Assembly: GCA_947846985.1 (NCBI GenBank)
Contig: CANTUZ010000001.1
Coordinates: 71,317,521 to 71,381,520 of the forward strand
From: Fratercula arctica
Lineage: Eukaryota; Chordata; Aves; Charadriiformes; Alcidae
Direction: 5' to 3'
Length of the DNA stretch: 64,000 bases
Shown: piece by piece, positions 48,640 through 61,332 of the stretch
How positions within the stretch are numbered: position 1 is the first letter of the stretch
How the letters are laid out: every line of letters begins with the position of its first letter
The notes under the pieces: model-generated
Told to the model about the DNA's origin: nothing
The model's input: the letters and a program-made list of their open reading frames with translations, nothing else
Database searches by the model: none
Position numbers and translations under genes: made by a program

Positions 48640-48809
48640 GTTGAAGCTGTTTATTACTTTGCTGTGGGTGATGTTCCAGTGGACACAAAGCAGCTACTCC
48701 TTGAGAAGGTTTCTCATGGCCCCTGTCCAGTCAACACTGTATCTTTCAATGCCAGGGAAGATGAAACTATTATTTTTCTGAAAGAGCTGAGTCACTTGGC
48801 CTCTGGCAG
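48640..48809 (+). CDS. VWA3B: VWA3B exon, C-terminal strands of first VWA domain
   Basis: 170 bases, acceptor TTTAATGACAG, donor GGCAG/GTATGAC. It encodes VEAVYYFAVGDVPVDTKQLL and later NTVSFNAREDETIIFLKELS. YYFAVGDVPVD stands where functional VWA domains have a strand ending in DGxPD, and the DG pair is lost here too. NTVSFNARED is the usual next strand (family form TISFN). It ends in phase 2 (AG completed by A to give Arg). Confidence 0.95.
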
Positions 48810-50614
48810 GTATGACAAAGAAGCAGCACAGCAATGATTTGAGTACTTGTAGAGTGCTTTTCTGCTAGGAATGGTATCTGAAGATATCTGAATGTAACCC
48901 CTGTTTTACTCATGAGGAAAATGAGACAAAGCAGTTCAGTAAGAGATCTGGGGAAACTGTGGAAATAGTCTAAGAGATATGACTAAAATGTAGGACGTAC
49001 TCAAACAGAGTCACAGGGTCACAACAGAAAACTGAAGCAAGTTTTTATTGTATTGCTTTGTGCTCCGGTAATATCCACAGGCACCAGCAAAGGATCTAGA
49101 GTTTTGTTGGATCAAGTGCCATACAGACATGTACTGAAAAGGTAATGCCTGTCCTAAATGGGAAGTTCCTGGAACAACAGAAAATTGATGTGTTATCCAT
49201 TAGGCTTGGTTGCGTGGAAATGCAGTTCTGTATCATGCTCTCTAGCATCTATTTGATATGCTTGGTGGAAACTGATGTATTCCACATGGCTTGTTGGCTA
49301 CTTAATTCTGGGAATCAGCCATGTAGTGAGAACCAGCCTTCAGTAGAACAGGATAATAAAACTAATTTTGATTCTGATATCAAAATAAGGAAAAGAAATG
49401 AACAAATGCAAAGCCCCACAATACCGTACTCATGCTGAACAACAGGAGGGCAGCAGGAGTCCGTAGGTGTTTGTCTACTTAACAGAAGTCACTGTACAGT
49501 TACAGAGCTGTGAAATGACTGCTAGCTCTTTCTGTTTCACTGTTGTTTGTGCAAAAGTGGGAAGACCTCCAACAGTAGAAATCTCCAAATGACAGCAAAG
49601 CAATTGGTAAGATGGCAGCTGCTTAGCTCTTTTATAGCCATCTGTGTTTAGAAGTAGCTTTTAAGAGATGGAGTGTCTGCCAAAAAGCAAGACTGTGGGA
49701 AAGTGTTATGTTTGCTCTGGTCTGATGTGTGTCTGAAATGATTGTGGTCATTCAGAACCATAGTACCTCCATGGTACCAGATACATTGCCGGTCACCATC
49801 ATTCATTTTCTTTTGTCAGTTTTTACCTCCTTTATAAAAGGAAAGTGAATGTTTCTTGTATGGTAGAGAAAGAGGCAAGAAGGGTTGTGTCAGGCAGCTG
49901 AGATGAATCGCTTTGTTTGGTATGAGTCCAACTATCTTCTTTTTGCATAAGTTTAGATTTGGTGCAGAGACTTACTGGGCCAATTAATATCTTGCTGGTG
50001 GGTATTTGCCCAATGGCTGTCTATAAGTTTAAGTCAGCTTTTCCATAGGAATGGCCCAGTTCATGGGCTTTTCATGGCTTGAGACTGTTTCTAGTGTAGT
50101 TTTGTTTTAGAAATGCATCTTTTTCCTTCTCTGAGAGCTTCTCTGTTTTGACAATGAGGGTAAATAAAGTCTGCTTGACTTCCTGCTTTGTATGTCAATA
50201 ATGAAGTAAATGTTTCTGTTAGGCTTTCAACTGGGAGGCTAATCTGATAAAAAGGTGTTAGTGTCATCTCAGACATCTTAAATGACATGCTTGCTCAGCA
50301 TGTTAAAAGCATTAATTAAAAATAGATTTCCAGGAAAATGAAAAGGAAGGTGCCTCAGTGCCTCAGAGTAAATGATATCAAAATGAAAGGATGTTCTTCA
50401 TGAAAAGACTTCAGAATGTACATAAATGTATACATGAGGTTTGATAATATTCGTAGTGGTGTTGTAGTTGAAGGTTTGGATATATTGCATAGATAACCTA
50501 ATAATTCGGAAGTTGTACACCACTATGATCTTACATATGTGAGATAAATCTTGTTAAAATTAGGGAAGTATTTATGTAGTTTACATACTGGTGAAAACTC
50601 ATTTTGTATTACAG
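48810..50614 (+). other. VWA3B intron
   Basis: About 1.8 kb. An open frame of 97 codons (49145-49438) lacks splice context and motifs and is regarded as chance. Confidence 0.65.
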
Positions 50615-50739
50615 ATTCCATGCTTTTGCTGAGAAGAATGACTATAGAGATGCTACTGGACCTGCACTAAAATGTGAAGAGGATGGAAAAGGTGTAACTG
50701 CCCTGAATTCCAGAAAAGTGAAAGGGCGAATGCCACTAG
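50615..50739 (+). CDS. VWA3B: VWA3B exon, end of first VWA domain and linker
   Basis: 125 bases, acceptor TTTGTATTACAG, donor CTAG/GTAGATA. It encodes RFHAFAE, the conserved closing strand of the VWA fold, then a variable linker (KNDYRDATGPALKCEEDGKG) ending in KGRMPL. It ends in phase 1 and joins directly to 57316, making VAGVREDVF. Confidence 0.92.
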
Positions 50740-52239
50740 GTAGATAATATGAAAACCAAGATGATACTGATTTTATCAGTGAGGTTTCAGAATAGAAATA
50801 TAATATTTGATTTTACACTTGGTAAGTGTAAAATTAAAAGAAACCTTCTGTAGGCATGGGTGGGGTGAGAATAGGACTGGTCAAATGGGAATTCTGTGAG
50901 TGGGAAGAAGAGGGAAAGGAAAAGAGAGAAGTGAAGAGAATAAGGATGTGCATGTGAGAATGAAAGAGAAGTGAAAAAAGGGAGAAGAACATTTATTTAG
51001 AGAGTTGAAGAATAGTACTGTTGTGTTTATGCCAGTGGCCTTGTGGAAATGTAAAGAGAGATGGCAGAAAGGAAGAGGAATAGCATGGAAGACCATTTGA
51101 TACAACACCCACATCAATACAGGCCATTCATAATATAAGGGGATTAAATCCACACAAGGTTGACTTGCTTCTCTCCAGATCTGAATTTGTCGTAAAGACG
51201 GGCAATGAGCACAATAAAATAGCCATAGAGAAGAAGGTGCAAATGGGTGTGTGTGTGTGAAATTGATGAAAAAAACTCATGACGAAACAAATAACAGAAA
51301 GAAACAGTTTTGCTGGGGGGTGGAGGTGGGCAGAAACCCCTCAGTGTGTTTCTTATTAGTCACAGTGCTACTTCCTCTGGGATAAGTCAGCCTTACCGTT
51401 CAGTGGGACTGGACTGGGGTTTCAGCCAGGTTGGGAGGAGACCAGCTTGTGGTGTGAAGTGAGGCTGTGTATGTCAAGTCTGGTATCTTTATCAGCAGGA
51501 CATTAAATTAAAAAATGGTTTCTTTTAAATATCAGGAGGCTTAAGGCCTCTTTATTCTAATGGCCTACATCCCCGTTATGCTTGGGAGCATTAGTGTTGC
51601 CCCAAAGGTAGAACGGTGTTATCTGCTTCTTACTGCTACAGATTGTATGGCATAAGGTAGATTTAGTGACTCACTAAAGGTCGTTTGTCAGTCTTGGACT
51701 AGCTGGCCCATATTTCCTGCGTTGTAGTTCCTTGTGTACTAGCCTATCCTTCACTAGGACTATGATTGTAACAGTATGAGAGAATAATACTGGGCAGACA
51801 GAATTAAGAGAGGGAGGTATCACCTGTTTTTTTACTTCGTGAAGGGACATTCACATCTCACCCACTCAGGGTTTAGAAACCAACAGCAGAGAATGCTTCA
51901 AAACCCTGTCTCTCATTTCATACTGATTCAGAGCAGTATAATGATCGCCTTCGATCTGCTATGAGTGCTTCCTTGCTGAACCCCATTTGGGGGTGTGTGT
52001 GGGGGGAGCTGGCTTCCTCTTCCCCCAGGCAGCCAGCCTGTGTCAATAGATGGGCCTAGAGCTCCTGTATGACTGAAATTACTTCCTCACCACTGTTTCT
52101 AAAGCCGAAAGCTGAATAGCTTTAATCGCTCAAAAGGGCAGTAATCTCCTTGAAGTGCATTGTCTGTTGTGTCTTATTGCTATTATGGAGTAGGATTTAC
52201 ACATTAAAAAGGAACACAATTAGCTTTCTGCATTTACAG

Positions 52240-52293
52240 GGTATTATAAGCCCGGTCATGACATCACTGGCAGCCAATCGGAGCATTTCAGTC
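52240..52293 (+). CDS. Possible cassette exon of VWA3B (54 bases)
   Basis: Good acceptor (TTTCTGCATTTACAG) and a moderate donor (AGTC/GTATGCG). It starts and ends in phase 1, the phase of the flanking VWA3B exons, so it could be included without a frame change. It would add 18 residues beginning GYYKPGHDITGSQSEHF. The frame stays open to about 52360, without a better donor. No counterpart is known to me in the family. Confidence 0.25.
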
Positions 52294-54879
52294 GTATGCG
52301 GAATCTAAAGTCCTTTCAGAAGAGAAAACACATTGGAGACATTATTCTGGTCTGTGTCTGATGTCTCTTGTTTCAGAGACTCCTTCAAGGGTGTAGAAGG
52401 CAATAATAATAAAAGTGTTGATTACTCAGTAATGGGCTCCAAAACTGGTTCTTGGATGTGTGGCATAAACTATAAAAGGAAACAAACAGAGAATGAACCA
52501 GAGAATCTTTGAAATGTGGTGTTCCTTGAAAATAAGGGGAGGCACAGGAATATTTTGATTATGTTTCTTTTTGCACCACAAACGCAGCAGCTGGAAACTG
52601 AAACTCATCGTTATGCTTTATGGACTGGAAAACCCATTTTAAGGACATCTGATAGTTTTCTGGGTATCCACTAAGTAACAGCGTTTTGCAACTACAGAGT
52701 ATCTTAGTATTCACTCCTTTTCATCTGCTTAACCAAAACAAGTCGGAAGTGAACTATTTAAAACTTTAGATAAGAGCTCTATTCTCCCCTGTTTTGCATC
52801 TTGAGCAGTCATTTAGAAAGCAAGCGTGAGAAACTGCCAAATTTGAATTTTTTTTACACTCATTTTGAGTGGGTGCTTGAGATCAAAACAGGTGTAAGCC
52901 AGTAAAGAATTAAGGTCCTTATGATGGCAGACTCAGATTTTCTTAAGGCGTTTACGTAAAGCCTAATTTCACCAATGTGGTGATATCTCCTCGTCCAGCA
53001 CTGTTTTTCCTGTTATCGCTTGTGCCTACATTCTTCATATAGCTTCTTCATCTGCAAAAAGCTGCAGAATTAAGCAATCCTGTTATATAGTTAAAATTAT
53101 AAGTGGAAGGGAGGTGAAGTTCGAGTTGGAACTTGAAGACACAGAGGGCAAGAGATGGTGAAAGCTGTGGTGAAGAAGGTTCTTGAGAAAAAGGGGCACA
53201 GTTGTGTCATCTGCCTGGAGTGACAGGGAGATAAGTGATAAACAGGGCTTGAAAAGCAATGGTGTTTTCAACTAGATCCTGAAATGAATAGTAGGTCCTC
53301 GTTGGCTGAAAGAGAAACAACAATAAATCTCTGCGCAGTGTTTTTCTGTGTGCTGGAATAGGCGAAACGGTATGTGTAAAGAAAATGCAAATGGACTGAA
53401 ATCAGGATTTGACTGATTTGACAAATCCAAAGAGGGATGTGTCTGACCTCCTGTGAACAGTGTAAGGCTGTATTCTTAGGTGTACTTGATTTCCCACATT
53501 TACCTATGATCATAGGGAAAACTTCAGGTTGCTGTGTGTAAAATGGGAAGCATATGAGCGCCAGCCTCCTCTATGCCATTGAAGTCAATGAACTCTGCAC
53601 TGTTTATGTACGCAGACATGGCAGAGACAGAACGCTTCCTTCGAAAAGCCAGGATAATGATTTAAGAGTAGCTACTTTGCCTACAAGCTGTAGGAAAGAT
53701 CATTGCCTCAACTTTTTCCTTGTATGTGCTGTGTCTAGTCTTAGCAGCCTAACCTTGGCCTGGCAAATCTCTTTGCTAACGTGTAGAGAGTGATGCAGAT
53801 AGTTGCTCTGCAATACCACATGGGATACAAAGTTCATTTGCTTTGTCCATTTGCCCAGTGGGAAAGGGGCAGGATTGGGCTACGGTGAGTTTCAGTGCTT
53901 TTCAGATAAATCTGCGTACTCCCTTCCTGTGCTCCTTTGTACCTCCATTCAACCCCCTCTAAGTGGGGATTTTAAAAATCAATGCTTGAGGGCATATTAC
54001 TATGTTCTGCTGCCACATAGAGGCTGAGGAAGGGACCAGCAGTGAAAAAATGAAAATTGCCCATTTTGCCTTGCAGGCAAATGAAGTTTAAAAATAGATC
54101 TTATTCCATTATATTTGGATTTGCTTGCTTCCATGGTCTAATTCAGATAATCAGAGAAGTAAGAAATGCTTCTGTTCACGATGAGTTTCTTTTGCATTGG
54201 TACTTGCTTGATGTTTCAAAGATATTGTAGATTTTACTGGCGCTTTTTTTTTTTTTTTGTATGGGTTTTTTTTTTCTCAGCAGGTTTTGTATCTTCAGTG
54301 TGAAATCAAATGGGTTACAGTGACTTGTCAAACTGGATGAGTTTGCCTGCTGGGAGGTAGGTGTGGAAAAGCTGCTTCTTTTAAGATTGCCTGACAGCGT
54401 TAAATAACTGGGAAAGGGAAATGAGGGCGGTTATGAATTTCCGTGTGCGTGTGCAAGTGTGTTTGTGTTTTTCGCTTAGACCTACCATCTTGCTTCTCAA
54501 TTCGCCGGTGTCAGCAAAATGCTTCTGCCCCCTCGCCGCAGGCTCTCCCTGCACCCTTCCCCATCTTCCTCCTCTTTTCCAGGGCCTCCCTCCTTCAGAG
54601 CAGAAATTGTAGGGCACCTCTGAAATGTTACCCAGCACAGGGTCCTCTGCTGGGTCGCGATGGCTACGGTGAAAGCTGAAACAGAAGCCGGGGGCTGGGC
54701 AGCAGGGCATTAAGGCCGGTTCCCTCGTGCGTGTCTGGTGGCCGCCCTCTTGCCGTTGCCCTGTGGCCGTTTTTGAATCGGAGGGGTCCCCAGGGTTTCA
54801 GCCCTGGTGTCCGTTAAACTGCCAGCCAGGGCAGCTGTGGGGACAGGGAGGGCCCTTTGCATCTGGGGATAAAGCGATA

Positions 54880-54902
54880 TTTTTTTTTTTTTTTTTTTTT
54901 TT
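54880..54902. repeat. Poly-T tract (23 bases)
   Basis: An uninterrupted T run in a GC-richer part of an intron. It could be the reverse of a retrocopy poly(A) tail, but no source sequence is recognisable upstream of it on the other strand. Confidence 0.9.
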
Positions 54903-56950
54903 AAGACGAGGTCTTTTCCTGGGAGTCGGGTGCCCGAAGGCGTGGAAGAACCAGTGGGCCTGGAGCAGCTGGGGCCTGCACCCCCTGGGGGGTGGTGGTG
55001 GTTTTCAGATGCTTTTCAGTTGGTGGCCCCCCCCCCAAAATGGCACAGCTGAGGTGTGAGAGCAGGGAACTTAAACCAAAGAGAGGTTTGTGCTTTCTTG
55101 GTCATTTTTGATCGATGCGCTTTGAGGGCCGGTCTGGAGGTTGAGAACCAGACCTGGAAGATACTGTATGTTGTCTGTGTATGTATATTTTGAGTTTGGG
55201 GGCTCAGTTTTGAAAGGCATAGCTTTTCCTTCCCACTCCTCCTTAGCTGGAGAGGAAAAGAGGCCGAGGTGGAGGTGAGCCTCCAGTGTAGAGAGAGAAA
55301 GTTGCTTCAGTCATCACTGCTTGCAACCTGCTCTCCAGGTTGAATCCAGGAAAAACTGTTGCCAGATAAAAGGTTTTCTAAGCAACTTGACTGACCTTCA
55401 CAACGTGCAGTTGTTGATGCCGGCATTTGCCCTGTATAATAAGTGTCATCAAACATATTTGCTTTGAAAGTGTGTGTAGTTTTACTTTGCTGTGCTGCAG
55501 CATAAATAAGGAAAATAAACCTTCTTGTGTAATACCAGTTCAATACACATATCTTACTGGGCACACTAACAATAATCCTGTACATTTGATGAGTCTATAG
55601 CATCAGTTTAAGGGGAAATGAAGCAACACAACAATATCATCAGTATTGTTTTACAGGTAGTTGAAATATGTATACTTTTTTCAATGTTTTCAAACATAAC
55701 ATTAAAAACGTTCATAAAATTAAATTCGGATCCTGGTATTTGATAGCTTATGGAGGATATCCAGATTTAGTTGGAGACAGCTCCACTGGAATTGCATTCT
55801 CAACAGTCTTAGACCTAGAAATATGTGCATGTGTGGTGGGAATGCATGTATTTTGTGGTTTTAGCTGTGTCAACAGGTGTGTATATATATTCAATGGCTG
55901 ACTACTAATCAGAAAAATCTCTAGCTCCCTACTTGTCGGAATTTGGCGAATGCTCAGATTTTGCATGTTTTGCATTTCTGGGGAGGGATTGTTTATAAAA
56001 GAAAAGCTGACGACTTTGTGAAGCATTTGAACAGAATACTTTTCCTTAAGCTTAAAAGGTAATGATAACAAACTGAGGTTTCTTCTTCCTTTTGTGTTTT
56101 ATGTTGTGGAATGATCTGCTTTACTAAAGCTTTTTGTGATTTAGGAAATGTTGATCTTTGTCCTAGTGGCTGAAACAGATGTTTTTGAAATGCAGGAAGG
56201 TCCCAGGAGATGGCAGTGTACAATAACACATTTCAAAATATTTCTTGGAAACTAAAAGCATTTCACAATTAAAATTGAGTTGTTATTTTGTAAAATGTCC
56301 ATATTATTATTTCAGGGAAGTTTATCAAAGAACAAAATGATCAGGTAGGTTGGTTTGCTGATAGCCTACTTTAGTAGACAAGTTTGCATGTCTTATCTTT
56401 TATACAGTGAACCACCACTGTATATTAACTGAACCACTAGATGACAAGATACAGTTTGCCTTGTTCAGCATCTTTATGTGCAATTCAGTAATAGATTGTA
56501 ATCTGCAATATGGTGTAATCCGCATTTGTAGTTAGGATAGCTCACAATTCAGTTTCTTTTATATTTTTGCTATAACGCTACACACAGTTTTTCTGTATTG
56601 TCCTGTATTGCAATTTAAACTCTGTGACTAACCTAATTTAACACACTTTTTAGTAATGTTCATACTGTTTAGATATACATGGTGCCTCAATTTTAATAAT
56701 TTTACTCTACTAAATAGAGTAAACCAGGTTTCAATTTTTCCAATTTTTTGAGAATACAGCCTGATAGTAAAAAATTTTATTTTTTTTAGCATTTATTTAC
56801 GACTGTTGAGAATTGTTAGCATGAAAATAAACTTAGCAAAATTTCATCACATACTTTTCAGGAAAACAAGATTTAATTTTAAGTAAAGGTATTTATGTAC
56901 TTCAAGGATATTGAAAGAGTTGAAAATATCTCCTCTTTAAAGTTTCAAAG

Positions 56951-57262
56951 TTGGATCTAATATTTGGAGCCAGCTTTTGCAATGAAGTCCAGGGGACAAC
57001 ATGTGAATTTCTTTGTGGAGTTTCTTTATTATTATCTGAGACTGTTAAAAAGGATTTGCTTCCATTGTGGGAACAATCTGTGGCCAGTTCTGGGGGTTAC
57101 TTCTACCAGGCTAAGCACCTCTCATCTCTATATCAGCTTTGAGCCCTTTTTTGAAGTCTATCAAAGAACAGCACTTGTCACTGCAATGGGACCTCAAGAA
57201 AACACGGTTATATGGCAACATCTGGATGAACCCAATGACTTTGTGGTAATCGAGGAGTTATA
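56951..57262 (+). pseudogene. Frame-broken coding-like segment of unknown origin
   Basis: Two successive open stretches in different frames read like one protein. The first (56951-57142) includes GASFCNEVQGTTCEFLCG, KKDLLPLWEQSVASSGGYF and YQAKHLSSLYQL and runs into a stop. From about 57140 the next frame gives FEPFFEVYQRTALVTAMGPQ and IWQHLDEPNDFVVIEEL, then TAA at 57261. A one-base indel near 57140 would explain it. No splice sites frame it and no poly(A) is seen. It may be a decayed retrocopy or an exon remnant. The source gene is not recognised. The apparent coding quality is a subjective judgement. Confidence 0.3.
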
Positions 57263-57315
57263 AAAAGCAGAAATTGTCTCAAAATGTCAAGGTCTTTTTA
57301 TGATTTCTTTTGCAG

Positions 57316-57432
57316 TAGCTGGTGTCCGTGAGGATGTCTTTTTGATCTGGAAGGAGTTGGAGGAAGCCAGGAGTACAGTGAAACAAGTTCAGAAAATTTT
57401 ATCAGAATCTGACCAGCCTGCTTCTCAAGATG
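57316..57432 (+). CDS. VWA3B: VWA3B exon, inter-domain linker
   Basis: 117 bases, acceptor TTTCTTTTGCAG, donor GATG/GTATAAT. It encodes AGVREDVFLIWKELEEARST, a very conserved VWA3B block, followed by VKQVQKILSESDQPASQD, probably a coiled helix. It takes two bases from the left and leaves in phase 1, matching 60361. Confidence 0.95.
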
Positions 57433-60360
57433 GTATAATTTATGTTTCTTTCAAGAGAGTTACCATTATATTAGTGATCAATATTTTATTTGTGAACAGT
57501 TTTGATTACGTGTCAATTTGTGGATGATTTTCTCAGAAACGTGTATATACAGGTAGCAACTATACTTGGCATCAAAATGTAGGGTTGCTTAAAACTTTTC
57601 ATTGTAAACCTCTGTTTACTGCTGCTTAAACTTGCTGAATGTTAACAGCTCATGCTGAAACACACCATTTTTAGCTCACCAGTGACTGGGTTTAGAAATT
57701 ACCTAGATTTCAAGATATTGAAATAGATTTGTTGTGGTCTCTCCCTCTCTGCCTGGGCCAGTAAATCTTTAATTTTATTCTACACAGTGCTGGGGAAGTA
57801 CCTCATCTCTCTCCCATCACGGTCTTCTTAGGATAGCCTCCAACCTGGTATCTAGTTCATTCCCCTAAAAAGAAAGAAGTGTGGATTTGAATTCTCTTAG
57901 TCAAAGGTAAAGGACTGAAAATGATTCTGGATGGGTGCTCTGACAACTCCTGTGTTAAGAAACATGGAGGAACACCCACACTTGTTCATTAAACTGACGG
58001 TTCCCACCATTATGGGGCCTAGAACATGATCCATTTGTTGTTCTGTGCATATCGATTGGATTGAGCTCTATTGGAGACAGGAGCATAGCTGGTTTCTGAA
58101 TCTCTGGAAGGTTTTGACAGGGGACGGTGAGAAGCTACTCAGCCCTGTGAAGATGGAGGTTCTCTGGGCATGTTCTGGAGCAAAATGATCCCACTGACAA
58201 GACCTAAATACTGAAAATTTAGGAATCTGAAGAGTCTAGGCAGCCTCAGTGTTGGACTGCAACTGAGGGAGTGAATTTTCAGGATCATAGCTATAATTGT
58301 CAGTCCCTCCATTCTGCAATAGTGCCTGGTTTTAAAATACATGGATTCTCGTGGTATTTTTCCATAAGTTGATACAAGATTCAGGTTGAGTTAGCACAAG
58401 TCATCAGTGATTTTGTGTAGTTCCAGTATTGTTTTTGCAGTGCAATTGCTTTCGCTTTGGCTAGATGGAGGCTGGGGCCAGACACCCTTTTCTGGATCAC
58501 CTGCTGCAGAATGCTTTGTACAGTCAGTTAGTCAGTCACTTGAACTCTCAGTGGCATGTTGAGATGTGTGACTAGGGTGGTGATGGTGAAGATTTGAAGC
58601 TGCCTGTACTGGGGTTGCACATCTGTCAATAACGTAATTCTGCGGGATTTAGACTTGAGTTTTTTTCTTCTGTGAAGGCATAATACAGTTCTTTATACAG
58701 ATAATGGCATCTTCTGAATTAGCAGGACTTCCCATATGAAGTTAAACAGCTATACCATAATCCATACGAACAAAAAGACCACAGCAAAGCTGCAGTGGCA
58801 GCCCTGATTTCAGTGTTCATTTATGTTTTCCTGACTATGCAGCTTTAGTGTTCTTTTAGTGTTTGCCTTCATACATAATCACTTCCTAAATAAATTAAAA
58901 GAAATTAAATTACAGTGGGATTTATTTTGTCAGTTCTTCAGCATTATTTGACTGTTGCACATCATTAATCCAAATAACTGCAGTTTTTCTTTTTGCCTGC
59001 ATTTCTTTCTCATTTTGCCTTCCTGATCTGTTTAAAATGCTCTGCTGCAAAATGTAGTTTGTTCTGAAGATTGCAATGTTATGCAGGAGAAGAAACAGAA
59101 AAAGAGGCAATTTTTCTGCTGACTCTCCAGATAATGCACTAGTTACCTGAACTGAGACATGACTTTTTACATAAAGCATGTGGAAGAAAGAAAACAACAC
59201 TTTTCTTTTTAAAATTATGTGGGTGCATTTGTGATGCTTGCCATACTGGCTGTTCTAAGGACCATGAGCAATCAGAAAGCAAATGTTTCCACATGAACAG
59301 GCTCTGACCCTGCACCTACCCTGATGCTGGCTGATGTTTGTGTGTGTTAAGGCAGTAGATGTCTTCATAGGTTTGTTTGCAGGCTCAGGATCTCAGTACT
59401 GTTGTCACTGTATCTAGCTCTAAACAGAGTAGACATTTGTACCACCTAGGTCCACCAAAATTAGTGTGACAAAATAAATTCACCCTGCTATGAGAACCGG
59501 TGCTGGGTCATTTGGTTTAGGTGTGGTTTATTGAACTAGTGATGAGTGAGTGTAGAGCCCTATATCCTATTACTGGTACCCAGAGATGTGCAGTGCCCAA
59601 CCTTAAGATGGTCCTTCAAAAATTTCTAAGACAACATGACATAAAAGGGTAAACAGGAGAACAGTCATACCAGATCAGACAAAAAAAAAAAAAAAAAAGT
59701 ACCCTTTTTCTTACAGTATCAATTAAAAATGCTAGAAGGAGGCTGTAGAACTAAAGAAAATGTTAAGATGGTAAACAAGTGATTTGTGGCTTGGGATACA
59801 TGATATAATATTCAGTCTATAAAAAGGCGATATTGCAGAGAAACACAGTAAAATCTCTTCTGAAGACATTGTAGTTTGCCTTTGACTTTAAATGGCCTTC
59901 TCTGAAAAAGACCAATGGCAACGTTAACCAATGTTCTTGACTGTGTTTTCACTTATATCTTCCATTGTTTCATTTTCTCAAATGATTCTCCTTGAGTTAG
60001 ACATTTTATATAGGAATTTTTTCTCGCATTTTGTGATTCAACCAGTATGAAGGTTAAGTCAACCATATTCCTTTTATATGTTGATCCTGTAGCTATTTAT
60101 CTTCTTCCCTCTTTGACTTCTGATGGTTTTGTTCCAGTTAAAAAGGAATTTGTTGTGAAGAATTGTCTGATAAGAAAAAAAAGCACAACAAAGTAGAAAA
60201 TATTAAAAAACAGTCAGAAATATCTGCTCACTCCAATGTTCTCGGTGCAAGCAGAACAAATTTGAAAATTTTAACTCCAGTATCATAGCCTATTTTTTGA
60301 AAGTAGCTTATCCAAAGTGAACTGTGTTATACAGGAGATTTTGTTTGTTTTATTTATTAG
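57433..60360 (+). other. VWA3B intron
   Basis: About 2.9 kb without a recognised element except an A18 run at 59681-59698. Confidence 0.65.
59681..59698. repeat. Poly-A tract (18 bases)
   Basis: A plain A run in an intron. The preceding sequence is not recognisable as a retrotransposed gene. Confidence 0.9.
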
Positions 60361-60557
60361 CAACCAAAACTGATCATCCACTACAAAAGCACACATCTGA
60401 CAAATATCTGAGTTCTGAGAAGTGGTTACAGAAGTATGGCTTGAAAGCTCAGAAGCTCACGCTGTATGATGCACTTGCTGATTGTACTTTTCGCCATGCA
60501 GATGGGATTGTTGACATAAAAACTAAACCAGAGGATGAATCTTCACAAACTGATGCT
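60361..60557 (+). CDS. VWA3B: VWA3B exon with second KWLQ/GLK motif
   Basis: 197 bases, acceptor TTTTATTTATTAG, donor GCT/GTGAGTA. It encodes SSEKWLQKYGLKAQKLTLYD and then ADCTFRHADGIVDIKTKPED. The first part clearly repeats the motif of exon 37865 (SSKWLQLHGLKRNKLSL, GFRH), showing an internal duplication. It ends in phase 0. Confidence 0.95.
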
Positions 60558-61177
60558 GTGAGTATTGTTGGTTTTCCTTCATGTCCTGTGAGTTGTTTGG
60601 TTTTTCTTTTAAAGTTTGAAAACTTAACAGATAGATGAACTTATGATAAAGTGTATGGTCCGTTTTTTTGTAGGTTTTGTTCAAATCAGCTTAATAGTAG
60701 AATGGGACAAAGGTGGTCATAAATAAGATTGTTTCAAAGGGCTATTTGAAAATGACTGTTTTCAGGGCTCCTTCCTGGTCCACATATAATCTGCAAGGAA
60801 GAATCTGGACTGGCTTAAGCAATACCTTGTATTTGTATGGAGTAGGGCAAAGATTGCTTGTCATCTTTATTTTTCTTTAGAAAAAGTGTTGGTCTCAGCT
60901 GCTCCAGTGTTTGCAGATCCTTAAATTTGGATTAATTTGTCTTTTATTTGTTTTTCTCAAGCTCTACCATTACGCTGTTTGGTAAGCTTTTGTTTGTACT
61001 AGCTACAAGAATAAAACCAGTTTCTATTGACTTTTGCTAGAAGCACCCTATCCCATGTCTATTTCTGCACCTGTTCATATGCAACAAGCATGTACCTTTG
61101 AAGTTTGTTCACCAAATATTAAAGGCACTGCAAAATAATGTGTTTTGGAACGTGAAACATGCATTTCTTGCCTGTAG
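60558..61177 (+). other. VWA3B intron
   Basis: About 620 bases of AT-rich sequence with nothing recognised. Confidence 0.7.
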
Positions 61178-61332
61178 GAGACAAAGAGGAAGGTAATTCA
61201 TGCAAAATACTGTGACAAGTTTGTACATACCTTCTGGAAAGATGGATCTGTAGTTCACGTGTATGTTAGTACAGAAAAATATAAGCAGTATGAAGAGAAA
61301 ATGAGGGCGGCTCTCAGACAAGTGGAAGGAAG
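61178..61332 (+). CDS. VWA3B: VWA3B exon, linker of second repeat
   Basis: 155 bases, acceptor TTTCTTGCCTGTAG, donor GGAAG/GTTAGTG. It encodes ETKRKVIHAKYCDKFVHTFW, KDGSVVHVYV, then a helix (TEKYKQYEEKMRAALRQVEG). KDGSVV matches QDGSVY of the first half of the protein. It ends in phase 2 and joins 63171 as Arg-IKWLQ. Confidence 0.95.

Larger units (their letters stand above)
50740..57315 (+). other. Long VWA3B intron (6.6 kb)
   Basis: Contains a possible 54-base cassette exon (52240-52293), a T15 run (54244-54258), a GC-richer segment (54470-55070) with a T23 run (54880-54902), and a frame-broken coding-like block (56951-57262) that ends only about 50 bases before the next exon. Otherwise it is AT-rich with no recognised repeat. 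Confidence 0.6.

Noticed and set aside
54470..55070. GC-richer intronic segment as a second CpG island or alternative promoter
   Set aside because: CpG density is modest compared with the island at 34 kb, and no promoter motif or first-exon donor was found.
56316..56344. 29-base micro-exon with good acceptor and consensus donor (CAG/GTAGGT)
   Set aside because: Inserted between the VWA3B exons 50739 and 57316 it shifts the frame into a stop, and those exons join perfectly without it. It could at most be a poison exon.
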